A stretch of 25,535 nt of DNA from CAZCVI01 sp964502145 (GTDB taxonomy: Bacteria; Acidobacteriota; Aminicenantia; UBA2199), in assembly GCA_964502145.1 (NCBI GenBank), contig CAZCVI010000100.1:1-25535 (forward strand), in the 5' to 3' direction. Made by a program: the position numbers and the translations under genes. Numbering within the stretch: the stretch's first letter is position 1; the number at the start of each line of letters is the position of its first letter. Below the pieces are notes generated by a model. The model was not told where the DNA came from and did not search any database. It saw only the letters and a list, made by a program, of their open reading frames with translations. Of this stretch, positions 8,666-17,001 are shown piece after piece.

Positions 8666-11341
8666 ATGAAAAAAACAAACGCAAATAGTATACCTATCGT
8701 ATCCGTTGTTCTGGGCTGTCTGTTTCTGTTCGGATTTTTGGCAATGCCATCCTTTTCGTCCGCACCACAACCCGAATCACCCGCACACTATTTCAAATTT
8801 ATTCCCGGTACAGATGGGATGTTGGTTGATTATGAATCGCTGATTGGCTACCTCGAAAAACTGGCTGCCACTTCTCCCCGCATCAAACTGGAAAAGATCG
8901 GTCTTTCTCCGTTGGGCAAACCCATGTATATTGCCTTTATTTCAGCGGCAGAAAATATCAAAAACCTTCCCGGCTTAAAAGAGATCAACCGCAGGCTAGC
9001 ATTGGATGACACTATCCCTGCTGCGGAACGTGAAGAATTATTCAAGGTTGGCCGCGTATTTGTGCTCGCTTCCCTTTCCATGCATGCCGAGGAAGTAGGG
9101 CCATCCCAGGCCGCTGCCCCTATCGCCTATGATCTCGCATTCACTCAGGATCCGCAGAAACTGAAATGGTTGAATGATGTTGTTTACATGATGGTTCCCT
9201 GTCACAATCCCGATGGCATGGACATGGTTGTTGAGCATTACCGCAAATACAAGGGCAGTAAATACGAGGGCAGTGGTTTTCCCGGTTTATATCACAAATA
9301 TGTTGGCCATGACAACAACCGTGATTTTGTCACCCTGTCCCAGCAGGACAACAAGGTGATATCTGCCATTTCCGATTTGAATTGGTTTCCCCAGGTCATG
9401 GTGGAGAAGCACCAGATGGGTAAACGCGGCCCCCGTTATTTTGTGCCGCCTTTTGCCGATCCTATTGCCGAGAATATTGATGCGGGAATTTGGAACTGGA
9501 CCGGTATTTTTGGTGCCAATATGATGAAAGACATGACCGCTGCTGGTTTGGCCGGTGTATCCCAGCACTACTTGTTCGACGATTATTGGCCCGGTTCTAC
9601 CGAGACCTGTATCTGGAAAAATGTGATTGGACTTCTCACTGAGGCCGCCCCCGTCAAACAAGCCTCGCCAATTTTTATCGAGCCGAACGAACTGATTGTC
9701 GAGGGCAAAGGTCTTTCTGAATATAAAAAGAGCGTTAACATGCCGCTACCCTGGCCCGGAGGCTGGTGGCGACTCGGTGACATCCTGCAATATGAGTTCG
9801 CTTCTACCATGTCCATCATTAAAACCGCCTCCTGCCATGCTAAGGACATCTTACGCTTCCGCAATGATCTCTGTCGTAAAGAAGTTGAAACCGGTAAAAC
9901 CCAACCTCCCTTTTACTATCTTTTACCCCTCCGCCAACACGATCAAAGCGAATTGGTTAATCTCGTTAATCTGCTCAAAGAACATGGCATTATTATTTAC
10001 CAGTTGACAACAGATACCACCGTCGCGGGCCAAAATTATTCTAAAGGAGACATTGTGATCCCAATGGCCCAGCCGTTCCGGCCCTTTATTAAAGAGGTAA
10101 TGGAAGCGCAACAATACCCGGTGCGCCACTACACCCCGGACGGCCAAGTTATTGAGCCTTACGACATCACTTCCTGGTCATTGCCCCTACACATGGGCGT
10201 TTTTGCCGTGGCAATAGAACAGAAAAACCTCGTGCCCGGCGATTTTGATCATCAGTTGAAACGAATAGAGGGTTCTTTTTCATTGTCCGGCTCTGTGCCC
10301 GATCATTTTTATGCCGTTCTGTTTCCCGCCTCCCACAATGAGAGTTTTAAAGCTGCTTTTCGCGCTATCAAAGAGGGTTTTGCCGTTTCCCGTCTGGACA
10401 AACGTGTTCTCCTGCCAAAGGCCACTTTCAATCCCGGGAGTTTTGTTATTTATAGCAATGAAAAAAACAGCAGTCTGTTAAAATTATTCTTGCAGCAATT
10501 GTCTGTTCAGCCTTCTTTCATCTATGAAAGCAAAAAACTCGAAGCTACACCCGTAATAATCCCGCGTATCGCGCTCGTGGAAAGTTATTTCGATGATATG
10601 GATGCTGGCTGGACCCGTTTTGTTTTCGATACCTATGGTTTGCCTTTCAAAGTCCTCAACCCCGGTGAATTTGAAGGCACTGATTTTAGCAAGAACTTTG
10701 ATATTGTTATTTTTCCCGATTCCAGCAAAGATATCTTGATCGACGGCAAGGATAAAGTTCACGATACGTACTATGACAGCGACATGCCCCCCCAATTTAC
10801 CAGGGGGATCGGTAAAAAAGGGTTTAATAATCTGTTGTTGTTCTTGGACAGTGGCGGTATTATTCTTTCCTGGGGGAACTCCACCGCGTTGTTTATGGGC
10901 GACTTGGTATTAGAACGCCCCCAGCAGCCCAAAGAAGAATTTCAATTGCCCGTTGATGATATTTCCGCCACACTCGAAAAAAACGAATTTGATTGCCCCG
11001 GTTCCTTGTTAAAATTAGACCTCTTGGAAGGTCACCCGCTCACACTCGGTCTTCCCAAACAGATCGGCGTCTTTTTTCAGGGGAAACGCGCCTTTAGCAC
11101 CACTATCCCCGACCAAGATATGGACCGCCGCGTGATTGGTAAATTCCCCGAGCAAGATATTCTGTTAAGCGGGTATTGTCAGAAGGTAGAAAAAATCGGC
11201 AATCAATGTGGTCTGGTCTGGCTCAAGAAAAATAAGGGTCAATTGGTATTATTTGGCTTCCCTCCCCAATTTCGCGCCTCTATTCCTGCTACGTACAAGC
11301 TGTTATTTAATGCGATACTGCTGCCCCCGCTGAAATACTAA
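8666..11341 (+). CDS. secreted M14-family zinc carboxypeptidase-like protein (copy 2)
   Basis: Tandem paralogue of the preceding gene, also 891 residues and alignable end to end with almost no gaps. It carries a signal segment (residues 10-32) and the same catalytic set: H140 and E143 (MHAEE), H249 (EKHQMG), HDNNRDF (217-221) and E326 (LTEAAP). The C-terminal GATase1-like region (ESYFDDMDAGWTRF, IFPDSSKD, FLDSGG) is kept as well. Conservation is strongest in the M14 core and around MDRRVIGKFPE and SGYC near the C-terminus. The signal region and the middle linker differ more. GGAG lies ten bases upstream of the ATG. Both copies retain the active site, so this is a duplication with probable divergence of substrate rather than decay. 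Its TAA directly abuts the stop of the converging gene. Confidence 0.9.
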   Translation: MKKTNANSIPIVSVVLGCLFLFGFLAMPSFSSAPQPESPAHYFKFIPGTDGMLVDYESLIGYLEKLAATSPRIKLEKIGLSPLGKPMYIAFISAAENIKNLPGLKEINRRLALDDTIPAAEREELFKVGRVFVLASLSMHAEEVGPSQAAAPIAYDLAFTQDPQKLKWLNDVVYMMVPCHNPDGMDMVVEHYRKYKGSKYEGSGFPGLYHKYVGHDNNRDFVTLSQQDNKVISAISDLNWFPQVMVEKHQMGKRGPRYFVPPFADPIAENIDAGIWNWTGIFGANMMKDMTAAGLAGVSQHYLFDDYWPGSTETCIWKNVIGLLTEAAPVKQASPIFIEPNELIVEGKGLSEYKKSVNMPLPWPGGWWRLGDILQYEFASTMSIIKTASCHAKDILRFRNDLCRKEVETGKTQPPFYYLLPLRQHDQSELVNLVNLLKEHGIIIYQLTTDTTVAGQNYSKGDIVIPMAQPFRPFIKEVMEAQQYPVRHYTPDGQVIEPYDITSWSLPLHMGVFAVAIEQKNLVPGDFDHQLKRIEGSFSLSGSVPDHFYAVLFPASHNESFKAAFRAIKEGFAVSRLDKRVLLPKATFNPGSFVIYSNEKNSSLLKLFLQQLSVQPSFIYESKKLEATPVIIPRIALVESYFDDMDAGWTRFVFDTYGLPFKVLNPGEFEGTDFSKNFDIVIFPDSSKDILIDGKDKVHDTYYDSDMPPQFTRGIGKKGFNNLLLFLDSGGIILSWGNSTALFMGDLVLERPQQPKEEFQLPVDDISATLEKNEFDCPGSLLKLDLLEGHPLTLGLPKQIGVFFQGKRAFSTTIPDQDMDRRVIGKFPEQDILLSGYCQKVEKIGNQCGLVWLKKNKGQLVLFGFPPQFRASIPATYKLLFNAILLPPLKY

Positions 11342-13213
11342 TTAATTAGAACGTGGTGATGTTACTCCGTTGGCTGTTACTGGAAGGCTGAATAATTTGT
11401 AAAGATATTGCCCCGGTTGCACCTGCCAATCGCGGGCTTTTTTCTGTATGGCATTGATTTTATTATTAAAGGCTGTATCTTCGCCGAAAAAATTAAAATA
11501 GCTGTGCAGAAAGTAGAGTGCCTCCACATATTCTGGTTCAAGCTCCAGTGCTTTTAGCGCCTGGGTTTTAGCCTGCTCTTTTTGGCCGAAATCCAGGTAC
11601 ACTTTTGCCCGTGTCAGTTTGAGAAAGGGGTTGTGCGGCGCATATTTTTCCGCTGTTTCCAGTAGTGCCATAATCTCTGTTTCCATGGCCGGGTATTTGA
11701 TATTTTTTTGCATTAAGTCCAGGTACAATTCTGTTTCCAACAGATAGCTATCAATAAAATAAGGCCGTAGCCGCCGCGCTGTTTTCAAGTGATCCACCGC
11801 CGAGTAAAAGGCTTCCAGATTTGTCGATTGTTTGAAATAGTGGTACAAGGTCGTCGCCTTAAGATAATACACATCTGTATTCAGCGGGTCCAGGTAACTC
11901 GCTTTATTTAACAGATTGTACCCCACCAGTGGATTTGCCGCTTGGCGGGCAGAACGAACATAACCCTCTGCTACCCAGGGTAAAAAATAAGACGCCACAA
12001 AAACCATCACCAGTAACGAGATTAAAGAAAATTTATAGTGCCTGGGAAAACTCTTAAAAATGGTCTCTCCTTCCAATAAATTTTTCAACAGGAAGATCAG
12101 AATGAAAAAGAAAAAGGTCGTAAACAGAATATTAAATAAAAACGCTTGGAACAAGAGATAAAGGAGCAGTATCTTGGCAATATTAAAAAGCGCGCCAGCA
12201 AAAATCTTTCTGATCAAGAAATAAAACAGCACGGACAGAAGCACTATCCCGGCTATACCTGTTTCCGTGATAAGCTGGAGATAGTCATTGTGCGTCTCCC
12301 GCGATACTTTATAATAATTCGCCGGGCCGTAGGTTTGCTTGAAATTGTACTTGCCGGAAACCTCGGCAAAATTATCCATGCCCACGCCCACTAATGGATG
12401 ATCCACCACTATGCGCCCGCACATCTGCCAGATATCCAATCTGTTGAGGGAGTAGGGGTCGGCTTTCAGCGAGTGAAAGACCATCGCCCGGATAGGATTG
12501 GGAATGATAAAGGTCAGCACCACAAAAAGCAACATAAATGGAATCCAACGCTTTCTCTTCATAAAAAGCATCAGGGCAGTAAAAATCACCACCCCCAGAT
12601 AGGCCGCTTTGGACTGGGAAACAAATACACCCCCCCCATTAAGCACAATAAGTGCTAACACAATCCCCGGATGTTTTTCACGCTCATTTTTCAGATAATA
12701 ATAAAAGAGGATCAGCACTGCCAGACCTGATATGATTCCTTCATGGATACTATTGGCAAAAAAAGTGTATTTCTGACCATGCAACATGAATAACCGGGGA
12801 AATATGAAGCTAATGATTTTGACAAGGGAAAAAACCGAGATGATGTAGGTCAAAATCATGTAATGTCCCGCCTCTTTGCGACGGTCATTATAAAACAGGA
12901 GAAAATAAGACAGAATCAATAAGAGATCGGAGACAAAAAATAGCGATTTCCGCTGATGATAGGAAAAAAAGAGGGAGAAAATAAACATCAATGCGACCAA
13001 AACCAGTGCATAATTAAAGTAAGAAACTCCCGCTGTTTTCATAAAATAAATATTCCTGATGGAAAAAAAGATAACCAATACAGCGGTGCTTAAAAAATAT
13101 AAAAACGAGTCTTTGTCTGGAAAAAAAAGCATCCAGGTGAGAATCACCAGGAATTCAAAACGATGATTAATGACTCCCAGCCGATACATCAACCGTGCCG
13201 AAATAATGCTCAT
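11342..13213 (-). CDS. O-antigen ligase superfamily membrane protein with C-terminal TPR region (second of pair)
   Basis: Polytopic membrane protein of 623 residues. About 10-12 hydrophobic segments fill the first 420 residues. The Wzy_C/WaaL-type periplasmic loop is recognisable: LNRLDIWQMCGRIVVDHPLV, then GVGMDNF, then ETHNDYLQLITETG. The family holds O-antigen ligases, polymerases and protein O-oligosaccharyltransferases, all moving lipid-linked glycans in the periplasm. The final 200 residues are soluble TPR-like helices (for example AKTQALKALELEPEYVEALYF). The ATG overlaps the stop of the preceding homologue by four bases (ATGA), indicating translational coupling. Placement behind a pilin gene makes pilin glycosylation a reasonable hypothesis, but export or polymerisation of a surface polysaccharide is the alternative. 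Confidence 0.85.
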   Translation of the reverse strand: MSIISARLMYRLGVINHRFEFLVILTWMLFFPDKDSFLYFLSTAVLVIFFSIRNIYFMKTAGVSYFNYALVLVALMFIFSLFFSYHQRKSLFFVSDLLLILSYFLLFYNDRRKEAGHYMILTYIISVFSLVKIISFIFPRLFMLHGQKYTFFANSIHEGIISGLAVLILFYYYLKNEREKHPGIVLALIVLNGGGVFVSQSKAAYLGVVIFTALMLFMKRKRWIPFMLLFVVLTFIIPNPIRAMVFHSLKADPYSLNRLDIWQMCGRIVVDHPLVGVGMDNFAEVSGKYNFKQTYGPANYYKVSRETHNDYLQLITETGIAGIVLLSVLFYFLIRKIFAGALFNIAKILLLYLLFQAFLFNILFTTFFFFILIFLLKNLLEGETIFKSFPRHYKFSLISLLVMVFVASYFLPWVAEGYVRSARQAANPLVGYNLLNKASYLDPLNTDVYYLKATTLYHYFKQSTNLEAFYSAVDHLKTARRLRPYFIDSYLLETELYLDLMQKNIKYPAMETEIMALLETAEKYAPHNPFLKLTRAKVYLDFGQKEQAKTQALKALELEPEYVEALYFLHSYFNFFGEDTAFNNKINAIQKKARDWQVQPGQYLYKLFSLPVTANGVTSPRSN

Positions 13214-14745
13214 TTTATTTTCCCCTGTTCTGGTGTGTTGCCCGGTTGGAAAGTTTTTATCAGGCTGCCACGGAGAAATGTAAGCCAGGTTTTGTACTCA
13301 TCCAGCAATTTATTTTTTTGCTGCGCCGCATACGCGAAGTACAGCGCACTCAAATACTGCTTCTTTTGGAACAAGAAGCGTGATTTTAAATAATTCGCAA
13401 ACGGGGAATCTGGGTTCAACAGTAGGGCGCGATCCAGGTAGAACACCGCTTCTGCCACCCTTTTTCCTTGCTGTGAATCGACTTGCGCCGGGATAGGAAG
13501 TGCCGCGTACCCCACCTGGGCTTTGAAATTAAAGGGGTTGAGAGCCATGCTTTTTTTATAAGCCACAATCGCGCCCCCGTATTCTTTCTGACTGCTTAAG
13601 AAATCGGCGGAATTGCGTTGACTGTCTGATAGCGTTTCCAACAATAATAACGCGGCTAACAGAAAAAATATCCCAAAGATCACACGGCTATGCCAACGAC
13701 TAACGGGCGCCATGTTTGGTTCGCTCTCGCGATAAGGATATATCTGTGAAAGAACAACCACAAATGCCACCGCCGCAGAAAAAAAATAAAAACCGATATC
13801 AATAAAATTGTATATCAGCAGCACTGTAGCAATGGTAATATAAACGATTTTATTCTGATAGTGGCAGGGTTTCAGTTTTTTCCTGGCCAGGAACAAAAAA
13901 ATCAGGATCAGTAACGGCAGAAATAAACCGGTCTCCGCTATAAATTGGAGGAAAAAATTGTGGGCATAAATGGAACGCGCTTCATCAGGATAGGTGTAAG
14001 CTGCGATTTGAGATTCATAATTCCCCAATCCCACGCCCCAGAAAGGATGGTCGCCAATGATCCGCGTCGCTTGAAGCCAATTGGAAAACCGCAGTTTTAC
14101 CGGCTCCATTCGTTTCACTTCCGAGATACGCAACGCCACGACAAGCGAAAGAAAAAGCAATAAGACCATGCTGGTAGGAATAAGGTATTTAAGTTTTAAT
14201 ATCCCCGCCAGCAATAAATAGACTATCCCACCCACGGTCAGATAAATAATGCCGCCAAAAGATTGGGTGAGCATCAGGTTAAACAATCCGGCAACTAAAA
14301 TCACCCCCCAGAAGAGCCGCCTTTTAAACGAATTGGCCCCGGGAGGCACGGAAACCAGATAGTGCAACACAAAAAATATCAACACGGCACAAATAATGGC
14401 ATACAATGTGGGCAGAGAAAAAATGGAGAATATCCGCCCGCCCTCAATTCGTTTGATCATGGCCGCAGAATAAAAATTGTCTTCGGGGGAGACGCGATTT
14501 AAATAGATGGGGAAAAGGAGAAATTTTTGCATGATGCCGTAAAAGAAAACAATGCAAGCTATCCCCGCTACAGAGGGACGCAATATCCTTTCCAGATTAA
14601 AGCGTCGCAACAGGAGAAAAAGAAAGGCTAAAAAAAGCAAAAAGGCCAGACGACTAAAGAATAAAATCTTAGCCGAACTGACCGCAAAATTTAAGAATAA
14701 AAAAAAAGCGGTTGGAACAACTATCCAACCGCTTTTTTCTATCAA
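13210..14745 (-). CDS. O-antigen ligase superfamily membrane protein with C-terminal TPR region (first of pair)
   Basis: Membrane protein of up to 511 residues with about 10 transmembrane segments. Its clear Wzy_C loop reads RFSNWLQATRIIGDHPF, then WGVGLGNYE, then YAHNFFLQFIAETGL. A TPR-like tail follows (about residues 390-500; AVFYLDRALLLNPDSPFANY). It is related to the next gene but shorter. The start is uncertain. The listed TTG at 14745 has no ribosome binding site, and its first codons are made of the hairpin terminator that follows the pilin gene. A start further in, such as a TTG near FLLFLAFLF, would shift the N-terminus by roughly 35 residues. The frame is the same as that of the upstream pilin, from which one TAG separates it. 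Function as in its partner: glycan ligase, polymerase or pilin oligosaccharyltransferase. Confidence 0.82.
   Translation of the reverse strand: MIEKSGWIVVPTAFFLFLNFAVSSAKILFFSRLAFLLFLAFLFLLLRRFNLERILRPSVAGIACIVFFYGIMQKFLLFPIYLNRVSPEDNFYSAAMIKRIEGGRIFSIFSLPTLYAIICAVLIFFVLHYLVSVPPGANSFKRRLFWGVILVAGLFNLMLTQSFGGIIYLTVGGIVYLLLAGILKLKYLIPTSMVLLLFLSLVVALRISEVKRMEPVKLRFSNWLQATRIIGDHPFWGVGLGNYESQIAAYTYPDEARSIYAHNFFLQFIAETGLFLPLLILIFLFLARKKLKPCHYQNKIVYITIATVLLIYNFIDIGFYFFSAAVAFVVVLSQIYPYRESEPNMAPVSRWHSRVIFGIFFLLAALLLLETLSDSQRNSADFLSSQKEYGGAIVAYKKSMALNPFNFKAQVGYAALPIPAQVDSQQGKRVAEAVFYLDRALLLNPDSPFANYLKSRFLFQKKQYLSALYFAYAAQQKNKLLDEYKTWLTFLRGSLIKTFQPGNTPEQGKIK
14702..14738 (-). terminator. intrinsic hairpin terminator after the pilin gene
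   Basis: GCGGTTGG (14708-14715) pairs with CCAACCGC (14725-14732) across a nine-base loop. A run of A on one side and T on the other gives a U-tract on either strand. On the minus strand it begins about 22 bases after the pilin stop codon. It sits inside the first codons of the downstream ligase frame, so it should reduce expression of the two ligases relative to the pilin. There is no convergent plus-strand gene here for it to serve. Confidence 0.75.
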
Positions 14746-14760
14746 GGGATTGAGTTTGAA

Positions 14761-15231
14761 CTACTTGACTTTCGGTCCGTAGGTAAAGTTACCATTGGAG
14801 TACACGATATCATTTTCGAAGTGTGCCATCGTGGTAACGGGATAATTGGTGTTAGCCACATCAGGAGCGGTTAAGATACTACGTCTGCCATATGAAATGA
14901 CTGAGTAATAATCTTGAAACGCTGTTGCAACTACACCGGCTTCATACATAAACGGGCCACCCCATGCATCTTTTGCAGGAAGCACTTTGGTATGGAAAGG
15001 AACCAAGTAGGCGCCGACAGGAGCCAGAGGGCCAGTTACACCAGGCGACATATAGTTATCGGTAATATAAGACTCAATGGCCGTGCCGATACTCTTCATA
15101 TCACCCATGGTTGACTTTTGCTTACCCTTCTGCAGAGCTGTAAGCAAGTTGGGAATCGCGATGGCTGCAACGATACCGATGATGGCTATAACAATCAGTA
15201 ACTCAATTAGCGTAAAACCTTTTTTGTTCAT
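14761..15231 (-). CDS. type IV pilin-like protein (prepilin)
   Basis: Major-pilin or pseudopilin-like protein of 156 residues. The class III leader MNKKG is followed by FTLIELLIVIAIIGIVAAIA, with the prepilin peptidase site between G5 and F6, and E10 (mature Glu5) present. The globular part is short (KSTMGDMKSIGTAIESYITDNY and onward) and resembles GspG-like or small PilA proteins. No C-terminal disulfide pair is present. AGGAGGT (15241-15235) lies three bases before the ATG. A sigma-54-type promoter lies 30-44 bases upstream, and a terminator follows. Two O-antigen-ligase family genes come next. A secretion pseudopilin is possible, but an isolated gene with its own regulated promoter better fits a structural pilin. 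Confidence 0.9.
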   Translation of the reverse strand: MNKKGFTLIELLIVIAIIGIVAAIAIPNLLTALQKGKQKSTMGDMKSIGTAIESYITDNYMSPGVTGPLAPVGAYLVPFHTKVLPAKDAWGGPFMYEAGVVATAFQDYYSVISYGRRSILTAPDVANTNYPVTTMAHFENDIVYSNGNFTYGPKVK

Positions 15232-15260
15232 GTAACCTCCTATTTTTCATTATAATATAA

Positions 15261-15275
15261 GCATGTTTGATGCCA
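15261..15275 (-). promoter_or_regulatory. candidate sigma-54 (-24/-12) promoter of the pilin gene
   Basis: Minus strand reads TGGCATCAAACATGC. It has GG at -24 and GC at -12 with the exact ten-base interval, close to the consensus TGGCAC-N5-TTGC. The predicted start near 15249 leaves a 15-20-base leader holding the ribosome binding site. Sigma-54 control through PilR is well known for pilA genes. An AT-rich TATAAT-like stretch (15254-15249) is too close to the ribosome binding site to be the promoter. Confidence 0.55.
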
Positions 15276-15348
15276 AACCTGGGAAATCGTGGTTTGATCT
15301 AGTTTATTCCATTTCGAGTCTGTTTAAGCACGGGAATAAGGAAAAATA

Positions 15349-15376
15349 TTGTCACCAAAAATGACAAAAATTGTCA
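15349..15376. promoter_or_regulatory. TTGTCA/TGACAA triplet, possible upstream activator site
   Basis: TTGTCA (15349-15354), seven bases, TGACAA (15362-15367), three bases, TTGTCA (15371-15376). The cluster lies about 75-100 bases upstream of the sigma-54 promoter, the usual place for an enhancer-binding protein such as PilR, whose Pseudomonas sites contain TGTC. Read on the minus strand, the last two boxes also make a six-bp hairpin followed by T residues, so a weak dnaB terminator is the alternative. Confidence 0.4.
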
Positions 15377-15432
15377 AACAAACCGTTTTTGGCTTAATTG
15401 ATGGTCAAATTTTGGAAATCGTGGGGAACAAC

Positions 15433-15477
15433 GTGGACGATGTGGACAAAATGGACGATATTTACGATGTAGATGAA
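15433..15477. repeat. degenerate array of five 9-nt units (GTGGACGAT-like)
   Basis: Consecutive units are GTGGACGAT, GTGGACAAA, ATGGACGAT, ATTTACGAT and GTAGATGAA. The TGGAC core and nine-base register match the CTGGACNNN arrays at 21727 and 22659. It lies in the 330-base gap between dnaB and the pilin gene, which otherwise holds only the promoter elements listed. I see no gene in that gap. Confidence 0.55.
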
Positions 15478-15561
15478 CTACTTTTACTTGGAATTAACGC
15501 GGGTCAGTCCGATTTTGGGGTGATGGGGATTTATTTGAGGGATGTGGAGCTTCGGGTTGAA

Positions 15562-16944
15562 TTAATCGTAGTCGCGGTTGGTCATGTCCATATTGGCGAA
15601 CTTGGTATACTTGTCTTGGAATGCCAACACAATTTTTCCAGTGGGGCCGTTTCGTTGTTTGGCGATAATTAGATCCGCCTCGCCTTTTCGTTCTGTGTCT
15701 TTATCGTTTTGTTCTTCGCGGTGGAGAAACATGATTAAGTCCGCGTCCTGTTCGATAGCCCCGCTCTCTTTTAAATCGGAGAGCTGGTATTTGGTGCCCT
15801 CTTTTTTACTGCCCCGTTGTTCCGGCGAGCGGTTCAACTGGGCCATTGCTACCACTGGGACCTGGATTTCTTTGGCCAATTCTTTCAGGGAAGCAGAAAT
15901 AATAGCCACTTCCTGGGCTCTGGAGTCGTTACGGCGGAGTTGTTCACCGGTTACTTTCATCAATTGCAAGTAATCAACAAATACGATATCCAGGCCTTTT
16001 TCCCGCCACAGTCTTCTGGCACGGGTTTTCATTTCGATGATGGAAAGCGATGCCGAGTCATCAATATATAGTTTTGATTTTCCCAGTTCCCCGGCTGCCA
16101 GTTCCAGGTTGCGCCATTCTTGTTGGTTGAGGTGTTTGCGGCCTGTCATGAGGGAGCTCATGTCAATGGAAGCGCGGAGCGAGAGCAGTCGCATCATGAT
16201 CTGGTGTTTGGACATTTCAATGGAGAAGAATCCAGCGGCGCACCCTTCCTTGATGACCATGTGTGCGGCGACATTGAGGGCCAGGGCTGTTTTTCCCATC
16301 GAGGGTCTGGCCGCGATGACGATGAGGTCACCTTTTTGAAAGCCGCCGGTCATATTATCGAGTTCGTAGAAGCCGGATTTAATGCCGCTACTTTCACCGT
16401 GTTTCTGGATTTTTTCGATTTTTTCAACTGTTTCGTCCACGACCTCTTGGGCGGAGGCAAAACCGGAGCGGATTTCGATATCTGCTATTTTAATGATATC
16501 TTCTTGTAGGCGGGTGAGAATATCTTTGGTATCGGCGCGGGCTTCGCTGCCGCTTTTCACCACCCCCATGGAAGCCATCATTAATTTGCGTAAAGAGGAG
16601 CGATCTTTTACGATCCTGACGTAACTTTCAATGCTGAGGTTATCGGGAACACCGTCGAGCAGGGAGCTGAGGTATTCGTAGCCGCCCACGAATTTTAATT
16701 CATGGTTTTTATCGAGTATGCCGGCAACGGTAACGATATCGGCTATATTACCGCTATCTACCAGTTTATTGATCACAGCGGCGATCAGTTTATTGGCGTC
16801 GCGGTAAAAATCATCGGAATTTAATTCGGAAAAGACTTCGCTGGCGTATTTGTTGTCCACCAGCATTGCACCCAGGATGGCTTTTTCTGCAAAGCCATCA
16901 TGGGGCAACACTACTGTGGAATGGAGTTCCGAGTTCTCGGCCAC
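15562..16944 (-). CDS. dnaB: replicative DNA helicase DnaB
   Basis: Hexameric 5'-3' helicase of the replication fork, 460 residues, normal length. The N-terminal primase-interaction domain spans about residues 14-115 (EKAILGAMLVDN, VGGYEYLSSLLDGVP). The RecA-like motor carries the Walker A AARPSMGKTALAL (about 211-223), GFFSIEMSK, and the Walker B region DIVFVDYLQLM. The conserved MAQLNRSPEQR and LSDLKESGAIEQDAD follow. No intein interrupts it. The start is a GTG at 16944 without a strong ribosome binding site, preceded by a 9-nt-periodic spacer. It is the last gene of the rpsF-rpsR-rplI-dnaB set, a linkage common in bacteria. Confidence 0.97.
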   Translation of the reverse strand: MAENSELHSTVVLPHDGFAEKAILGAMLVDNKYASEVFSELNSDDFYRDANKLIAAVINKLVDSGNIADIVTVAGILDKNHELKFVGGYEYLSSLLDGVPDNLSIESYVRIVKDRSSLRKLMMASMGVVKSGSEARADTKDILTRLQEDIIKIADIEIRSGFASAQEVVDETVEKIEKIQKHGESSGIKSGFYELDNMTGGFQKGDLIVIAARPSMGKTALALNVAAHMVIKEGCAAGFFSIEMSKHQIMMRLLSLRASIDMSSLMTGRKHLNQQEWRNLELAAGELGKSKLYIDDSASLSIIEMKTRARRLWREKGLDIVFVDYLQLMKVTGEQLRRNDSRAQEVAIISASLKELAKEIQVPVVAMAQLNRSPEQRGSKKEGTKYQLSDLKESGAIEQDADLIMFLHREEQNDKDTERKGEADLIIAKQRNGPTGKIVLAFQDKYTKFANMDMTNRDYD

Positions 16945-16979
16945 GATTCCGTTTACTTTATTTATTCCAGTTATTCCAA
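16944..16979 (-). repeat. four 9-nt periodic units before dnaB
   Basis: Read on the minus strand the spacer divides into TTGGAATAA, CTGGAATAA, ATAAAGTAA and ACGGAATCG, the last base being the G of the dnaB GTG. The GGAAT core recurs every nine bases and places an SD-like GGAAT just before the start. It is shorter and more degenerate than the other arrays here. Confidence 0.35.
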
Positions 16980-17001
16980 GTGTGGGAACTGAAAACCGGT
17001 A

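Noticed and set aside
15349..15672. Plus-strand frame rich in valine and aspartate
   Set aside because: It is the nine-base array read as protein, continuing antisense into dnaB.
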